From Chloroflexi bacterium UBA4733 (lineage in GTDB: Bacteria > Chloroflexota > UBA4733), in contig DHIZ01000133.1 of assembly GCA_002404055.1 (NCBI GenBank), positions 8,446-38,171 on the forward strand: a stretch of 29,726 nt of DNA, in the 5' to 3' direction. Position numbers and translations under genes: made by a program. The notes below the pieces were generated by a model. It was not told the origin of the DNA. It searched no databases and was given only the letters and a program-made list of their open reading frames with translations. Positions 16,059 to 23,902 of the stretch are shown here, in pieces. Position 1 is the first letter of the stretch. Each line of letters opens with the position of its first letter.

Positions 16059-16745
16059 TCAATCGTTCGCTCTCGGTGGCAGGGTGCGCTGGGCCCAGGC
16101 AGCAACGCCCCCCAACCAGGCCAACCCCGCGAGCCAGCCGCCGATCACGTCGGATGGATAGTGTACGCCAAGGTACACGCGGCTGATGCCGATGCCGAAC
16201 GCCAGCACGATGACCAGCACGGGAGCGACAAGGCGCAACCAACCAGGCAGGTGGCGCCAGATCAGCGCCAGCAATACCAGCAACAAGCAGAGCGTGGCGA
16301 AGGCGTGACCGCTCGGAAAGCTCCAGCTATGCGGGTTGACGTGCGTCCAGAGCAGGGGACGCGGCCGGCGGAAGGTGAACTTCAGGATGTCGTCCCAGGC
16401 GCCCTCACCGAGCATGACCCCCGTGAGCAACAACGCCTCCAGCCGCCGGCGAACGACGACCATGAGGATGTCGGCGACCATCACGACCCCGGCGACGGAC
16501 GGGATATAGCCCAGGACCGTGAGCCCTTGCATCAGGCTCGTGAGTACCGCGCTGTCGTGCGAATGCAAGCCGAGTTCCAGCGAGTCGTCGGCGGACAGTG
16601 AGGCGCCGGTGAAAACCGCAATCATCAGCACGATGAAAGCGACCAGGGCAACGACGCCGACGGTCGGAAACCAGACCGGCAAGGGTTGGGCCGGGCGTAT
16701 CCCGGCCACGAACCACCGTCGGACACGTTCGTATTGCGACGCCAT
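16059..16745 (-). CDS. PAP2-family membrane phosphatase
   Basis: A 228-residue membrane enzyme of the type 2 phosphatidic acid phosphatase family. Relatives remove phosphate from phosphatidic acid, undecaprenyl pyrophosphate or similar lipids on the outer face of the membrane. The three signature motifs are present: KFTFRRPRP (about 122-130), FPSGHA (143-148, catalytic His147) and SRVYLGVHYPSDVIGG (188-203, nucleophile His195 with Asp199). About six hydrophobic segments surround them. ATG 16745 has GGAGGAG directly upstream, and the histidine kinase stop is only 10 bp away, so this is the third gene of the regulator-kinase operon. Recycling of the lipid carrier for wall synthesis is the likely role, by inference from the family and context. 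Confidence 0.9.
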   Translation of the reverse strand: MASQYERVRRWFVAGIRPAQPLPVWFPTVGVVALVAFIVLMIAVFTGASLSADDSLELGLHSHDSAVLTSLMQGLTVLGYIPSVAGVVMVADILMVVVRRRLEALLLTGVMLGEGAWDDILKFTFRRPRPLLWTHVNPHSWSFPSGHAFATLCLLLVLLALIWRHLPGWLRLVAPVLVIVLAFGIGISRVYLGVHYPSDVIGGWLAGLAWLGGVAAWAQRTLPPRAND

Positions 16746-16755
16746 GCTCCTCCGC

Positions 16756-18186
16756 CTATCCTGCTGTCTGTGCTTTCGTGAGCGGCAAGCTCACGGTAAA
16801 CGTTGTCCCGCTGCCGGGCGTGCTGTGTACGGCGATCGTGCCCTCGTGGGCCGTGGCGATCCATTGGCAGATCGACAGCCCGAGCCCCGCCCCGCCCTCG
16901 TCGCGCGAGCGCGCCGCGTCGGCGCGATAAAAGCGCTCGAAGAGGTGTGGCAGGTGTTCGGGCGCAATGCCGACCCCGCTATCGGTCACCTGCAGCAACG
17001 CACGACCGTCAACGGCATTGACACGGACTTCCACTTTGCCTCCGACCGGCGTGTACTTCAGGGCATTGTCCACCAGGTTCACAATGAGTTGCGTGAGTCG
17101 CGCCTGATCCCCGGAGATTGGCGCCGGGAACTGCGAGGGGGCGCTGAGCATTACGCCGCCTGCTTCTGCTAGCGGCGTGAGTGTTGCAACGGTGTCGGCC
17201 ACCAGGGCGGTCAGGTCCAGACCCTCATGATCAATCTCCACAGGGCCGCTGTCCACTCGCGCCAGCATGAGCAACTCCGAAAGCAACTGCGCCATCTGTT
17301 CCGCTTGCTGATGAATCTCCCGGAGTGCGGCTCGGTAGTCCTCGGGGCGGCGCGCCTGATCCAGCGCAAGATCGGTCTGGGCGGCAAGCACCGCGAGTGG
17401 CGTGCGCAACTCGTGCGAGGCGTCGGCGGTGAACTGGCGTTGGCGAGAAAAGGCCTGCTCGAGCCGGTCGAGCATCTGGTCGAACGTTCCGGCTAACCGA
17501 CCAACCTCGTCCGGGCTGGGTGGCAAGTGCAGGCGCTGCGTGAGGTCTTCGGCGCTGATCCTTTGCGCCGTACGGGTGATGCGGTCGATGGGGTCGAGCG
17601 CCCGGCTGGCCAGGAAACTGCCGCCGAGGGCGGCAAGCACGAGTGTGAGCGGTACAGCCACAGCCATCTGCAGCGCTAACTGGTGTAGCGCCGTTTCGCT
17701 CAGGTCCTGCGACTGCGCAACCTGCAGCAGCGCGATTGTCTGGCCGTCCGACCGCACCGGCGTCGTCAGGACGCGCCAATCGTCACCGACCGCTGCTGAT
17801 ACGGTGGTCAAACTGGCGAATGTCCGCTGCTGGTTTGCGCTGGGGGGCGGAAGCGCTGGTGTCAGTCGACCCTGGGCACTCGCCTCGAGCCGTGCTTCGC
17901 TGGGACTGTAGAGCACCACGACGATCCCGGCGGGCAGTTGTTCCAGCGCACGGCTGAGGAAGGGCCCACCGTGGTCCATTTCCAGCGTACTACCTATCTG
18001 CTGGGCTTCCAACGCCAGCGCACGATCGGTCTCGTCTCGCAGATTTTGCGCCAGGCGCACATAGAGGAATGCGCTGAAGGTCGCCAGGATGACCATGAGG
18101 AGTGCGACGTACCACAGCGTCAGGCGAACGCGAATGGGACGCAACAGGTGAGCGATGCGCTGCAAGGTGGCCATAAGACGCCTCAC
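16756..18186 (-). CDS. Sensor histidine kinase (HAMP-HisKA-HATPase)
   Basis: A 476-residue membrane sensor kinase. A first membrane helix at about 22-45 and a second at about 170-193 enclose an extracytoplasmic sensor domain of about 125 residues. It continues with HAMP (about 190-245), the phospho-acceptor His258 in FTADASHELRTPL, and the ATPase domain with N box NLVDNALKYTP (370-380), G1 DSGVGIAPEHLPHLFERFYR and G2 GGAGLGL (431-437). The start GTG 18186 overlaps the stop of the response regulator gene (GTGA, 4 bp), giving translational coupling. ATG 18174, with GAGGCG upstream, is a good alternative. It phosphorylates the OmpR-type regulator encoded just upstream. The sensed signal is unknown; the genes around point to the cell envelope. 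Confidence 0.92.
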   Translation of the reverse strand: MRRLMATLQRIAHLLRPIRVRLTLWYVALLMVILATFSAFLYVRLAQNLRDETDRALALEAQQIGSTLEMDHGGPFLSRALEQLPAGIVVVLYSPSEARLEASAQGRLTPALPPPSANQQRTFASLTTVSAAVGDDWRVLTTPVRSDGQTIALLQVAQSQDLSETALHQLALQMAVAVPLTLVLAALGGSFLASRALDPIDRITRTAQRISAEDLTQRLHLPPSPDEVGRLAGTFDQMLDRLEQAFSRQRQFTADASHELRTPLAVLAAQTDLALDQARRPEDYRAALREIHQQAEQMAQLLSELLMLARVDSGPVEIDHEGLDLTALVADTVATLTPLAEAGGVMLSAPSQFPAPISGDQARLTQLIVNLVDNALKYTPVGGKVEVRVNAVDGRALLQVTDSGVGIAPEHLPHLFERFYRADAARSRDEGGAGLGLSICQWIATAHEGTIAVHSTPGSGTTFTVSLPLTKAQTAG

Positions 18187-18857
18187 GCCGGCGGTCGCAA
18201 CTGGTAGCCGGCGCCGCGCATCGTGCGGATCAGGCGTGGCTCCTGATCATCATCCAGCTTTCGGCGCAACGATCGAATGTACACGTCGATCACATTGGAC
18301 ATGGCGGCGAAGTCGTAGTCCCAGACGTGTTCGGCGATCTGGCTACGCGAAAGGACTCGACCCGGATTGCGCAGGAGGTATTCCAGAACGGCAAATTCTT
18401 TGCTGGCGAGTTCGACCACACGGTCGCCTCGCCGGACTTCCTTGCTGACCGTGTCGAGTGTCAAGTCGCCGGCGCGCAGCACCGGGTCCTTGTTGACGCC
18501 GTCGCGTCGGAGCAATGCCCGGGTACGTGCCAGCAGTTCGCGAAAGGCAAACGGCTTGATGAGATAGTCGTCGGCCCCGCTATCCAACCCGGTGACGCGG
18601 TCATTGACGGCGTCGCGAGCCGTCAGGAGCATGACAGGAACGTGGTTCTCCTTCGCCCGCAACTGGCGACAGAGCGACAGGCCATCAAGCTTGGGGAGCA
18701 TGACATCCAGTATCAACAGGTCATACGGCTCGCTCTCTGCTAGCTGGAGTCCCGCCTGGCCATCGAAGGCGACATCGACGGCGTAGCCATGTTCCTGCAG
18801 CCCCTGGCGCAGAATCGCGGCGAGCCGGTGCTCATCTTCCACAACGAGAATTCGCAC
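18183..18857 (-). CDS. OmpR/PhoB-family response regulator
   Basis: A 224-residue DNA-binding regulator. The receiver domain (1-118) has acidic-pocket residue D8, phosphorylation site D51 in LILDVMLP, switch T79 and K101 in IKPF. The C-terminal winged helix (about 125-222) shows ELASKEFAVLEYLLRNPGRVLSRSQIAEHVW, SNVIDVYIRSLRRKLD and IRTMRGAGYQLR. The frame is open to 18914, but GTG 18857 starts exactly at the RILVVEDE receiver beginning and gives the standard length. It is the first gene of the operon with the kinase (4-bp overlap) and the PAP2 phosphatase. Its promoter carries a direct repeat suited to its own family, so autoregulation is likely. Confidence 0.93.
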   Translation of the reverse strand: MRILVVEDEHRLAAILRQGLQEHGYAVDVAFDGQAGLQLAESEPYDLLILDVMLPKLDGLSLCRQLRAKENHVPVMLLTARDAVNDRVTGLDSGADDYLIKPFAFRELLARTRALLRRDGVNKDPVLRAGDLTLDTVSKEVRRGDRVVELASKEFAVLEYLLRNPGRVLSRSQIAEHVWDYDFAAMSNVIDVYIRSLRRKLDDDQEPRLIRTMRGAGYQLRPPA

Positions 18858-18928
18858 AGACGCACCAATCTTCAGCGTGGCAGGCCGGCAGTCGCCAGCG
18901 CACGACGACACCAATGATGTCCTTGCCT

Positions 18929-18962
18929 ATGCTAGCCGATTGCACATGAAGCCAGGATGAAG
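18929..18962 (-). promoter_or_regulatory. Activator-type promoter of the two-component operon with 11-bp direct repeat
   Basis: On the minus strand CTTCAT occurs twice, 11 bp apart (18962-18957 and 18951-18946), followed 11 nt later by the -10 box TAGCAT (18934-18929). The -35 position reads TCCTGG, a poor match, and is covered by the repeats. This is the layout of PhoB/OmpR-class activator sites, in which two half-sites one helical turn apart replace the -35. Transcription would start near 18922, about 65 nt before the GTG. Binding by the encoded regulator is an inference. Confidence 0.55.
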
Positions 18963-19084
18963 TCGGGGGAAAATGGTGTGAGCACGGCCGCCCGAAGGTG
19001 CAGCGTCCGGTAACTTGACCGCAGACCGCAGTCGCGGCCCTGTTAGACTTCCAACCAAGGTTCCCCTGCCTGATCTAAACCGTA

Positions 19085-19113
19085 TTGACCCTGAGACTGG
19101 TCCGATCTATGCT
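19085..19113 (+). promoter_or_regulatory. Sigma-70-type promoter of the htrA-like gene
   Basis: TTGACC (19085-19090) and TATGCT (19108-19113) are separated by exactly 17 bp. The start of transcription would be near 19120, leaving a 35-nt leader with the ribosome site AAGGAGAG at 19138-19145. The earlier in-frame start at 19122 would have no leader and is therefore rejected. Confidence 0.65.
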
Positions 19114-19154
19114 ACAGCGGCGTGCAGGTAGTGCATGAAGGAGAGCGTCTGAAC

Positions 19155-20342
19155 ATGTTCCCAAATCGTCGCGCCGTAGTCGGCGCAGTTGCCTCGTTGG
19201 TCTTACTTAGTGGCTGCAGCGTCACGACTGCGACCGGCGCTCACGGCGCAGCTCCGGGCGCCGGTGCTGCCGGGCCAGCCTTGCTCGCTTCCGGCAACGG
19301 CGCACCTGCCGCACAGACAGCGTCGACGGCCTTCGGTGCAGACGCCATCACCAACGTCGCCAAAAAGGACACGCCGGGGGTCGTGCAGATCACCAATGAG
19401 CAGGTGCAACTCGGCTCGATGGGCCAGGGCGGCGGTCAGGCGGTGCCGGCCGGCGTCGGCACCGGCATCGTGTTGGACAATCAGGGGCATATCCTCACCA
19501 ATGACCACGTCGTGAGTGGCGCTCAGAAGCTGGTGGTCACGCTGTCGAATGGCTCGAAGGAGTACCCGGCTACCCTGATTGGTGGCGATGTGCGGTCCGA
19601 CCTCGCGGTGATCCAGGTCAGCGGCGCGAACATCCCGCCGCTCGCTCTTGGCGACTCCAGCAAGCTCCAGGTTGGCCAGTGGGTGATCGCCATCGGCAAT
19701 GCGCTGGCCCTGCCGGGCGGGCCCACGGTGACGGCGGGTGTCGTGAGCGCCTTGAACCGCACGGTCCGAGAGCCAGGGCAGGTTAGCAGCAGCAACCCGA
19801 ATGCCCAGGCCGCGGGTGGGCCGTTCCTCTTCGACGCGATCCAGACCGATGCCCCGATCAACCCCGGTAACAGCGGGGGACCACTCGTAGACCTCAACGG
19901 TGACGTCGTCGGTATCAACACCCTCGGCGCCGGCCAAGCAGAGCCGGGCGTGCAGTCGGAGGGCATCGGCTTTGCCATCTCGATTAACACTGCCAAGAAG
20001 ATCGCCGACCAACTGATTGCCCAGGGACACGTCACCTATGCCTTCCTGGGTGTGGGCACTGTGGACAACACGCCAGCCCTTGCCTCGCAGTATGGGTTGC
20101 CCGATGTGCCTGGCGCTGCGGTGGGCGCCGTGACACCTGGGTCGCCGGCAGCGCAGGCGGGCATTGCCCCCAAAGATGTCATTACCGCGATCGGCAATGC
20201 CCAGATCAAGAGCAACAGCGATGTGCAACTGGCGCTCACGTCGGCTAAGCCGGGAGAACAGGTCAGTGTCAGTTGGGTGAAGGCGGGAACCAACCAGAAA
20301 GTGACGAAGAACGTCACATTGGCGCAGGCGCCGACCGCCTGA
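19155..20342 (+). CDS. HtrA/DegP-type serine protease, lipoprotein with PDZ domain
   Basis: A 395-residue surface protease for misfolded envelope proteins. The N-terminus is a lipoprotein signal with lipobox LSGC (Cys21), then a linker rich in Ala and Gly to about residue 62. The trypsin-like domain follows with triad His118 (ILTNDHVV), Asp149 (VRSDLAVIQV) and Ser240 (NPGNSGGPL). One PDZ domain lies at about 300-390 (FLGVGTVDNTP, GAAVGAVTPGSPAAQAGIAPKDVITAIGN). ATG 19155 has AAGGAGAG upstream. The gene diverges from the two-component operon, and the pairing of HtrA proteases with envelope-stress regulators is a repeated theme (DegP/CpxRA, HtrA/CssRS). Its stop lies 29 bp inside the convergent HAD gene. 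Confidence 0.93.
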   Translation: MFPNRRAVVGAVASLVLLSGCSVTTATGAHGAAPGAGAAGPALLASGNGAPAAQTASTAFGADAITNVAKKDTPGVVQITNEQVQLGSMGQGGGQAVPAGVGTGIVLDNQGHILTNDHVVSGAQKLVVTLSNGSKEYPATLIGGDVRSDLAVIQVSGANIPPLALGDSSKLQVGQWVIAIGNALALPGGPTVTAGVVSALNRTVREPGQVSSSNPNAQAAGGPFLFDAIQTDAPINPGNSGGPLVDLNGDVVGINTLGAGQAEPGVQSEGIGFAISINTAKKIADQLIAQGHVTYAFLGVGTVDNTPALASQYGLPDVPGAAVGAVTPGSPAAQAGIAPKDVITAIGNAQIKSNSDVQLALTSAKPGEQVSVSWVKAGTNQKVTKNVTLAQAPTA

Positions 20343-21162
20343 TGGGTGGCGGTGGGGCGGCGGTGCTCAGGCGCGGAATAACCACCGCCGCCGCCTCCCT
20401 CAGATCCGCCACGACGTAATCAGGTCGTTCCTCTGGTACAGCGTGAGCGGCATCCTCGGCAGTCGCAATTCCGCTCAGGACCAGAATTGTGAGATAGCCG
20501 GCGGCGCGACCGGCCCGAATGTCGGTGCCCAAGTTATCACCGATAACCACCGGGAGCAGATCGCCAGGGAGGTCGCGCAAGAGCGCGCGGTACATAAATG
20601 GCTCCGGTTTGCCGGCCGGCACGGCGCTGCGGGCGGTGGCTCGCTCTACCGCCGCCACGATACTGCCTGAACCAGGGAGCCAACTCTCTTCCCAGGGGTA
20701 GGCGCCGTCCAGATCGGTGGCCACAAAGGGCACACCGCGTAGTCCGACCGCCTGGGCGCGGGCCAGCTTGCGGTAGCTCAGCTCCAGATCAAGGCCGACG
20801 ACCAGGGAATCGGCCGCCGGGTGCTCCTCTTCAGCCACGGGTTGCATACCACGCTCCCGCAACTGGCGCGCTACTTCGGCGCTGCCCAGTACGAAGGGAC
20901 GCCGCACTTCGGGCCAGCGCGTCTGCAGTAACTCGGCAGTGGCCCAGGCTGCCGTCACCATTCGTTCTGGGCGGACGCTGATGCCCATGTGCAGCAGACG
21001 GTCGCTGATTTCCTCAGTCGAGGACCAGCCGTTGTTGGTGGCGAAGCATAACTCGTGGCCGGCCGCTTCCAGCAGTGCCAGCGCTTCCGGCACACCCGGC
21101 AAGACGTGGCGTCCCCGGTAGAGCACGCCATCCATATCCAGCAGGAGCGCGAGTCGCGTCAT
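20314..21162 (-). CDS. HAD-IIA family sugar/phosphoglycolate phosphatase (NagD-like)
   Basis: A 282-residue cytoplasmic phosphatase of HAD subfamily IIA. The motifs are DMDGVLY (nucleophile D9, acid D11), FATNNGW (T42, N43), K185 in GKPEPFMY, and VIGDNLGTDIRAGRAAG (D209, D214). The cap lies between motifs II and III. Relatives act on phosphoglycolate, nucleotides or sugar phosphates; the substrate is undetermined. ATG 21162 overlaps the stop of the sugar-isomerase-like gene (ATGA), so the two are translationally coupled and may work in one pathway. A much longer frame upstream is antisense-like noise inside that gene. The last residues (RRSAPAPM) come from DNA that is also the 3' end of the htrA-like gene. 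Confidence 0.9.
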   Translation of the reverse strand: MTRLALLLDMDGVLYRGRHVLPGVPEALALLEAAGHELCFATNNGWSSTEEISDRLLHMGISVRPERMVTAAWATAELLQTRWPEVRRPFVLGSAEVARQLRERGMQPVAEEEHPAADSLVVGLDLELSYRKLARAQAVGLRGVPFVATDLDGAYPWEESWLPGSGSIVAAVERATARSAVPAGKPEPFMYRALLRDLPGDLLPVVIGDNLGTDIRAGRAAGYLTILVLSGIATAEDAAHAVPEERPDYVVADLREAAAVVIPRLSTAAPPPPIRRSAPAPM

Positions 21163-22028
21163 CCTACCCCTGACGTGACGTTGGCGTCTTCCAGCAGTTC
21201 GCGCAACGCGTACATATACCAGGTGCTGGCGGCCTTCAGCTTGGGCCGGCCATAGGCGCCCCGGCTGCCGAAATGCGTCTCGATGGAGTAGACGCCCGCA
21301 TAGCCGTCGGCTTGCAGTGCCGCGATCACCTCCGGCCAGGGCACGGCGCCGGTGCCGAGCAGCACGCGCATGTGTACCCCTGGGGCGCCGGTGGTGGGGT
21401 AGGCGCGCTCCTTGACGTGGACGTTGGCGACCAGCCCGCGAATCAACGCATAGCGGTTGGGAAAGAGCGGTTCGGCTCCCATGTCGTTGGCCACGTCCCA
21501 AGCCACCTTCAGCGCCGGGCTGCCCACGGCGTCGATCACCATGCGCACCTCGGTGAGCGATCCGCTGTAGGTGGAGTGCTCCGGCTCGATGGCGAAGGTC
21601 AGGCCCGCCGCTTCCACTTTGCGCAGGGCGCGCCCGAGTTTCTCGGCGATCTGGGGCAACATACACTTCAGGTTCGGGCGCACCTCCATGTGGGAGTGAT
21701 CGGCGTTCCAGAAGGGGAACATCCGAATCACGTCGACGCCGAAGAATTGCGCCTCCTCAATCAAGTAGTCGACCTTCGGGAAGTGCTGGGTCTCGTACTC
21801 GTCCCCGATGTCACACTTGCCGAACTGGGACTGGATGCAGCCGAGGCGCATATCGCGTTCCTGCAAAGACTGGCGCATCCGCTGCCAATCCTGGCGCTCG
21901 AACTGGCGCCACTGCTTGCCCCAGGCGTTGCGCAGGTCAATATACTGGAGACCGCAATCGGCCGCGGTGGCCACCGCTTCTGCGAAGTCGGGCGAGATCT
22001 CGTCGCTGAAGATGCTGGCGGGTGTCAT
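21159..22028 (-). CDS. Sugar phosphate isomerase/epimerase-like TIM-barrel protein
   Basis: A 289-residue cytoplasmic protein of the AP-endonuclease-2/xylose-isomerase-like TIM-barrel superfamily. Metal-site candidates at strand ends are E in FAIEPEHSTYSG, D in VAWDVAND, H in NVHVKERAYP and E in VYSIETHFGS. Members isomerise or epimerise sugars or inosose-type cyclitols. ATG 22028 has GGGAGGGAGA upstream at good spacing; the frame runs 31 codons further upstream without family similarity. It is the first gene of a coupled pair with the HAD phosphatase, which suggests a small sugar-phosphate or polyol route. The specific substrate is unknown. Confidence 0.85.
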   Translation of the reverse strand: MTPASIFSDEISPDFAEAVATAADCGLQYIDLRNAWGKQWRQFERQDWQRMRQSLQERDMRLGCIQSQFGKCDIGDEYETQHFPKVDYLIEEAQFFGVDVIRMFPFWNADHSHMEVRPNLKCMLPQIAEKLGRALRKVEAAGLTFAIEPEHSTYSGSLTEVRMVIDAVGSPALKVAWDVANDMGAEPLFPNRYALIRGLVANVHVKERAYPTTGAPGVHMRVLLGTGAVPWPEVIAALQADGYAGVYSIETHFGSRGAYGRPKLKAASTWYMYALRELLEDANVTSGVG

Positions 22029-22161
22029 GTGGTGTGTCTCCCTCCCGTTCGATATGCAGGGCCGCGACTGCGGCCCCCCCCTCGTCAACGTCGACGAACC
22101 GGTAGTGGATGCGTCGATCATGCGGTTGCGAACCTCTCGTTCTTTCCCTCAGCGCCCGCCT

Positions 22162-22278
22162 GGCGACTGAAGTCGCGGCTACCAGAGCGAAGTCCGCCTG
22201 CGCGGACTAGGTCAGCCCGCGCAGGCGCCGGCAGCCGCAGGCTGACCATTCGCTCCGTCAGGCGCGACTTCAGTCGCC
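22162..22278. repeat. Nested palindromic repeat element (117 bp)
   Basis: The outer arms GGCGACTGAAGTCGCG (22162-22177) and its exact complement (22263-22278) are 16 bp long, and each is itself close to a palindrome (GCGACTGAAGTCGC). Inside are AGTCCGC/GCGGACT (22191-22197 with 22202-22208) and GGTCAGCC/GGCTGACC (22210-22217 with 22240-22247). The element sits 10 bp after the fumC stop and about 130 bp before the isomerase start. Its style is that of dispersed palindromic units seen in Chloroflexota and some other phyla. It may act as a transcript end or as an mRNA stabiliser for fumC. Confidence 0.8.
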
Positions 22279-22288
22279 GGCCATCTGC

Positions 22289-23710
22289 TTAACCGCCTGC
22301 TATGCCACTGCCGAGCCCCGGCTCGGTCATCGCCACGGGGTCAAGCGCCGCTTCCAGTTCGGCTTCACTGAGCGACGTTTGGTCCCGTGCCACTTCGCGC
22401 ACGGTGCGGCCGCTCTTGTAGGCTTCCTTGGCGATGGCGGCCGCCGCATCGTAGCCGATCAGCGGCGCCAGACCGGTGCAGATGGCCAGGCCCTGCTCAA
22501 TCATAGCAGGTCCCTTGCTGGTCGCGCTAATGCCTACCACGCATTGCTCCACAAAGTTGTTCACGGCGGTGGCCAGCAAGGCGATGCTCTGGAGCAGATT
22601 GTAGGCGGCAACGGGCATCATGACGTTCAACTCAAAGTTGCCGGACTGGCCGGCGATCTCCACCGTCGTGTGGTTGCCAATCGCCTGAGCGCAGACCATC
22701 GAGAGCGCCTCGGCGATGACCGGGTTCACCTTGCCAGGCATAATCGAACTGCCGGGTTGGACCTCCGGGAGCGTGATCTCGCCGATGCCTGCCCGCGGAC
22801 CGCTCCCCAGCCAGCGAATGTCGTTGGCGATCTTGAGCATGCTCACCGCCACAGCGGCGGTCACGGCGCTGGCTTCCACCACGGCGTCGATGGTGGACTG
22901 CGCCTGGAAATGGTTGCTCGTCTCCCAGACCGCGACGCTGGTTTTCGCGGTGAGCTTTGCACAGACCAGGCGGGCGAAGTCGGGATGCGCGTTGATGCCG
23001 GTGCCGACCGCTGTGCCGCCTAATGGCACCTCCGCCAGCTCCGTGGCAGCGTGCTGCAGCCGGCGCACCGCACGTTCAGCTTGACCGGCGTAGCCGAGGA
23101 ACTCCTGGCCCAACCGGATTGGCGTAGCATCCTGCAAGTGGGTACGCCCCGTCTTGATGACCGACCAGAACTCCTGTGACTTCGCTTCCATCGCGGCTTG
23201 CAAGCGCTCCAGGGCGGGTATGAGATCGTGCTGGATGCCCAGCAGTGCCGCCACTTGAATCGCCGTCGGGATCACATCATTGGATGACTGGCAGATGTTG
23301 ACGTGGTCGTTCGGGTGAACGGGCTTCCGTGAGCCAATCTGGCCGCCCATCAGCTCGATGGCCCGGTTGCCGATGACCTCGTTGGCGTTCATGTTGGTCG
23401 ACGTACCCGAGCCGGTCTGGAAGACATCGACAACGAACTGATCGTCCCACCGGCCGTCCGAAACTTCCTGCGCTGCCTGGATGATTGCCTCGGCCGGCGC
23501 CCGGTCCAGCAGGCCGAGGTCGACGTTGACCTCGGCAGCGTAGCGCTTGATGAGACCCAGCGCGAAAATGAAGCGCCGCGGCAGGCGCAGCTCACTGATC
23601 GGGAAGTTCTTGACTGCGCGCATGGTGGAAGCGCCGTAGTAGGCGCCCTCGGGCACCGGCAGTTCGCCCATCGAGTCGCGCTCAATACGCGCGGGTGGCA
23701 TCGTTGGCAT
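22289..23710 (-). CDS. fumC: Fumarate hydratase class II
   Basis: A 473-residue cytoplasmic enzyme that interconverts fumarate and (S)-malate in the TCA cycle; it needs no iron-sulfur cluster. Family marks are QTGSGTSTNMNANEV (98-112), PNDHVNICQSSND, catalytic His191 in KTGRTHLQDATPI, and the signature GSSIMPGKVNP (320-330) with catalytic Ser321 or Ser322, Lys327 and Asn329. The class II length (about 460-470) is normal. ATG 23710 has AAGGATGG 8 nt upstream. Aspartase and fumarase are close homologues, but the overall pattern (THLQDATPIRLGQE, GGTAVGTGIN) favours fumarase. It is followed by the palindromic element. Confidence 0.94.
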   Translation of the reverse strand: MPTMPPARIERDSMGELPVPEGAYYGASTMRAVKNFPISELRLPRRFIFALGLIKRYAAEVNVDLGLLDRAPAEAIIQAAQEVSDGRWDDQFVVDVFQTGSGTSTNMNANEVIGNRAIELMGGQIGSRKPVHPNDHVNICQSSNDVIPTAIQVAALLGIQHDLIPALERLQAAMEAKSQEFWSVIKTGRTHLQDATPIRLGQEFLGYAGQAERAVRRLQHAATELAEVPLGGTAVGTGINAHPDFARLVCAKLTAKTSVAVWETSNHFQAQSTIDAVVEASAVTAAVAVSMLKIANDIRWLGSGPRAGIGEITLPEVQPGSSIMPGKVNPVIAEALSMVCAQAIGNHTTVEIAGQSGNFELNVMMPVAAYNLLQSIALLATAVNNFVEQCVVGISATSKGPAMIEQGLAICTGLAPLIGYDAAAAIAKEAYKSGRTVREVARDQTSLSEAELEAALDPVAMTEPGLGSGIAGG

Positions 23711-23786
23711 TCTTGTCCATCCTTATCCGCCGGCACTCACCGGCTACGTCCAGGTAGTGTAGCGGTACGGCGGTACTGTGCGACCA

Positions 23787-23815
23787 ATCACATTCCCTGC
23801 TCTGCTGGTTAGTAT
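23787..23815 (+). promoter_or_regulatory. Possible promoter of the lipoprotein-yihY unit
   Basis: ATCACA (23787-23792) and TAGTAT (23810-23815) are separated by 17 bp, 4 of 6 matches at each box. Transcription would start near 23822, about 80 nt before the lipoprotein ATG. Confidence 0.45.
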
Positions 23816-23902
23816 AAAGGAGTATGGCTCGTCGCTGCAGCCGTGACCATCGAGGCTGGGTCGCAAGGCGTTGGGGAGGCGGCGATCGTGGGGGAGCGTC
23901 GC

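Noticed and set aside
19203..20228. 341-codon minus-strand frame opposite the htrA-like gene
   Set aside because: Antisense shadow of a protease with a full catalytic triad.
21163..21666. Upstream extension of the HAD phosphatase frame
   Set aside because: Arg/Gly/His-rich sequence read out of frame within the isomerase gene; the ATG at 21162 starts exactly at the HAD motif.
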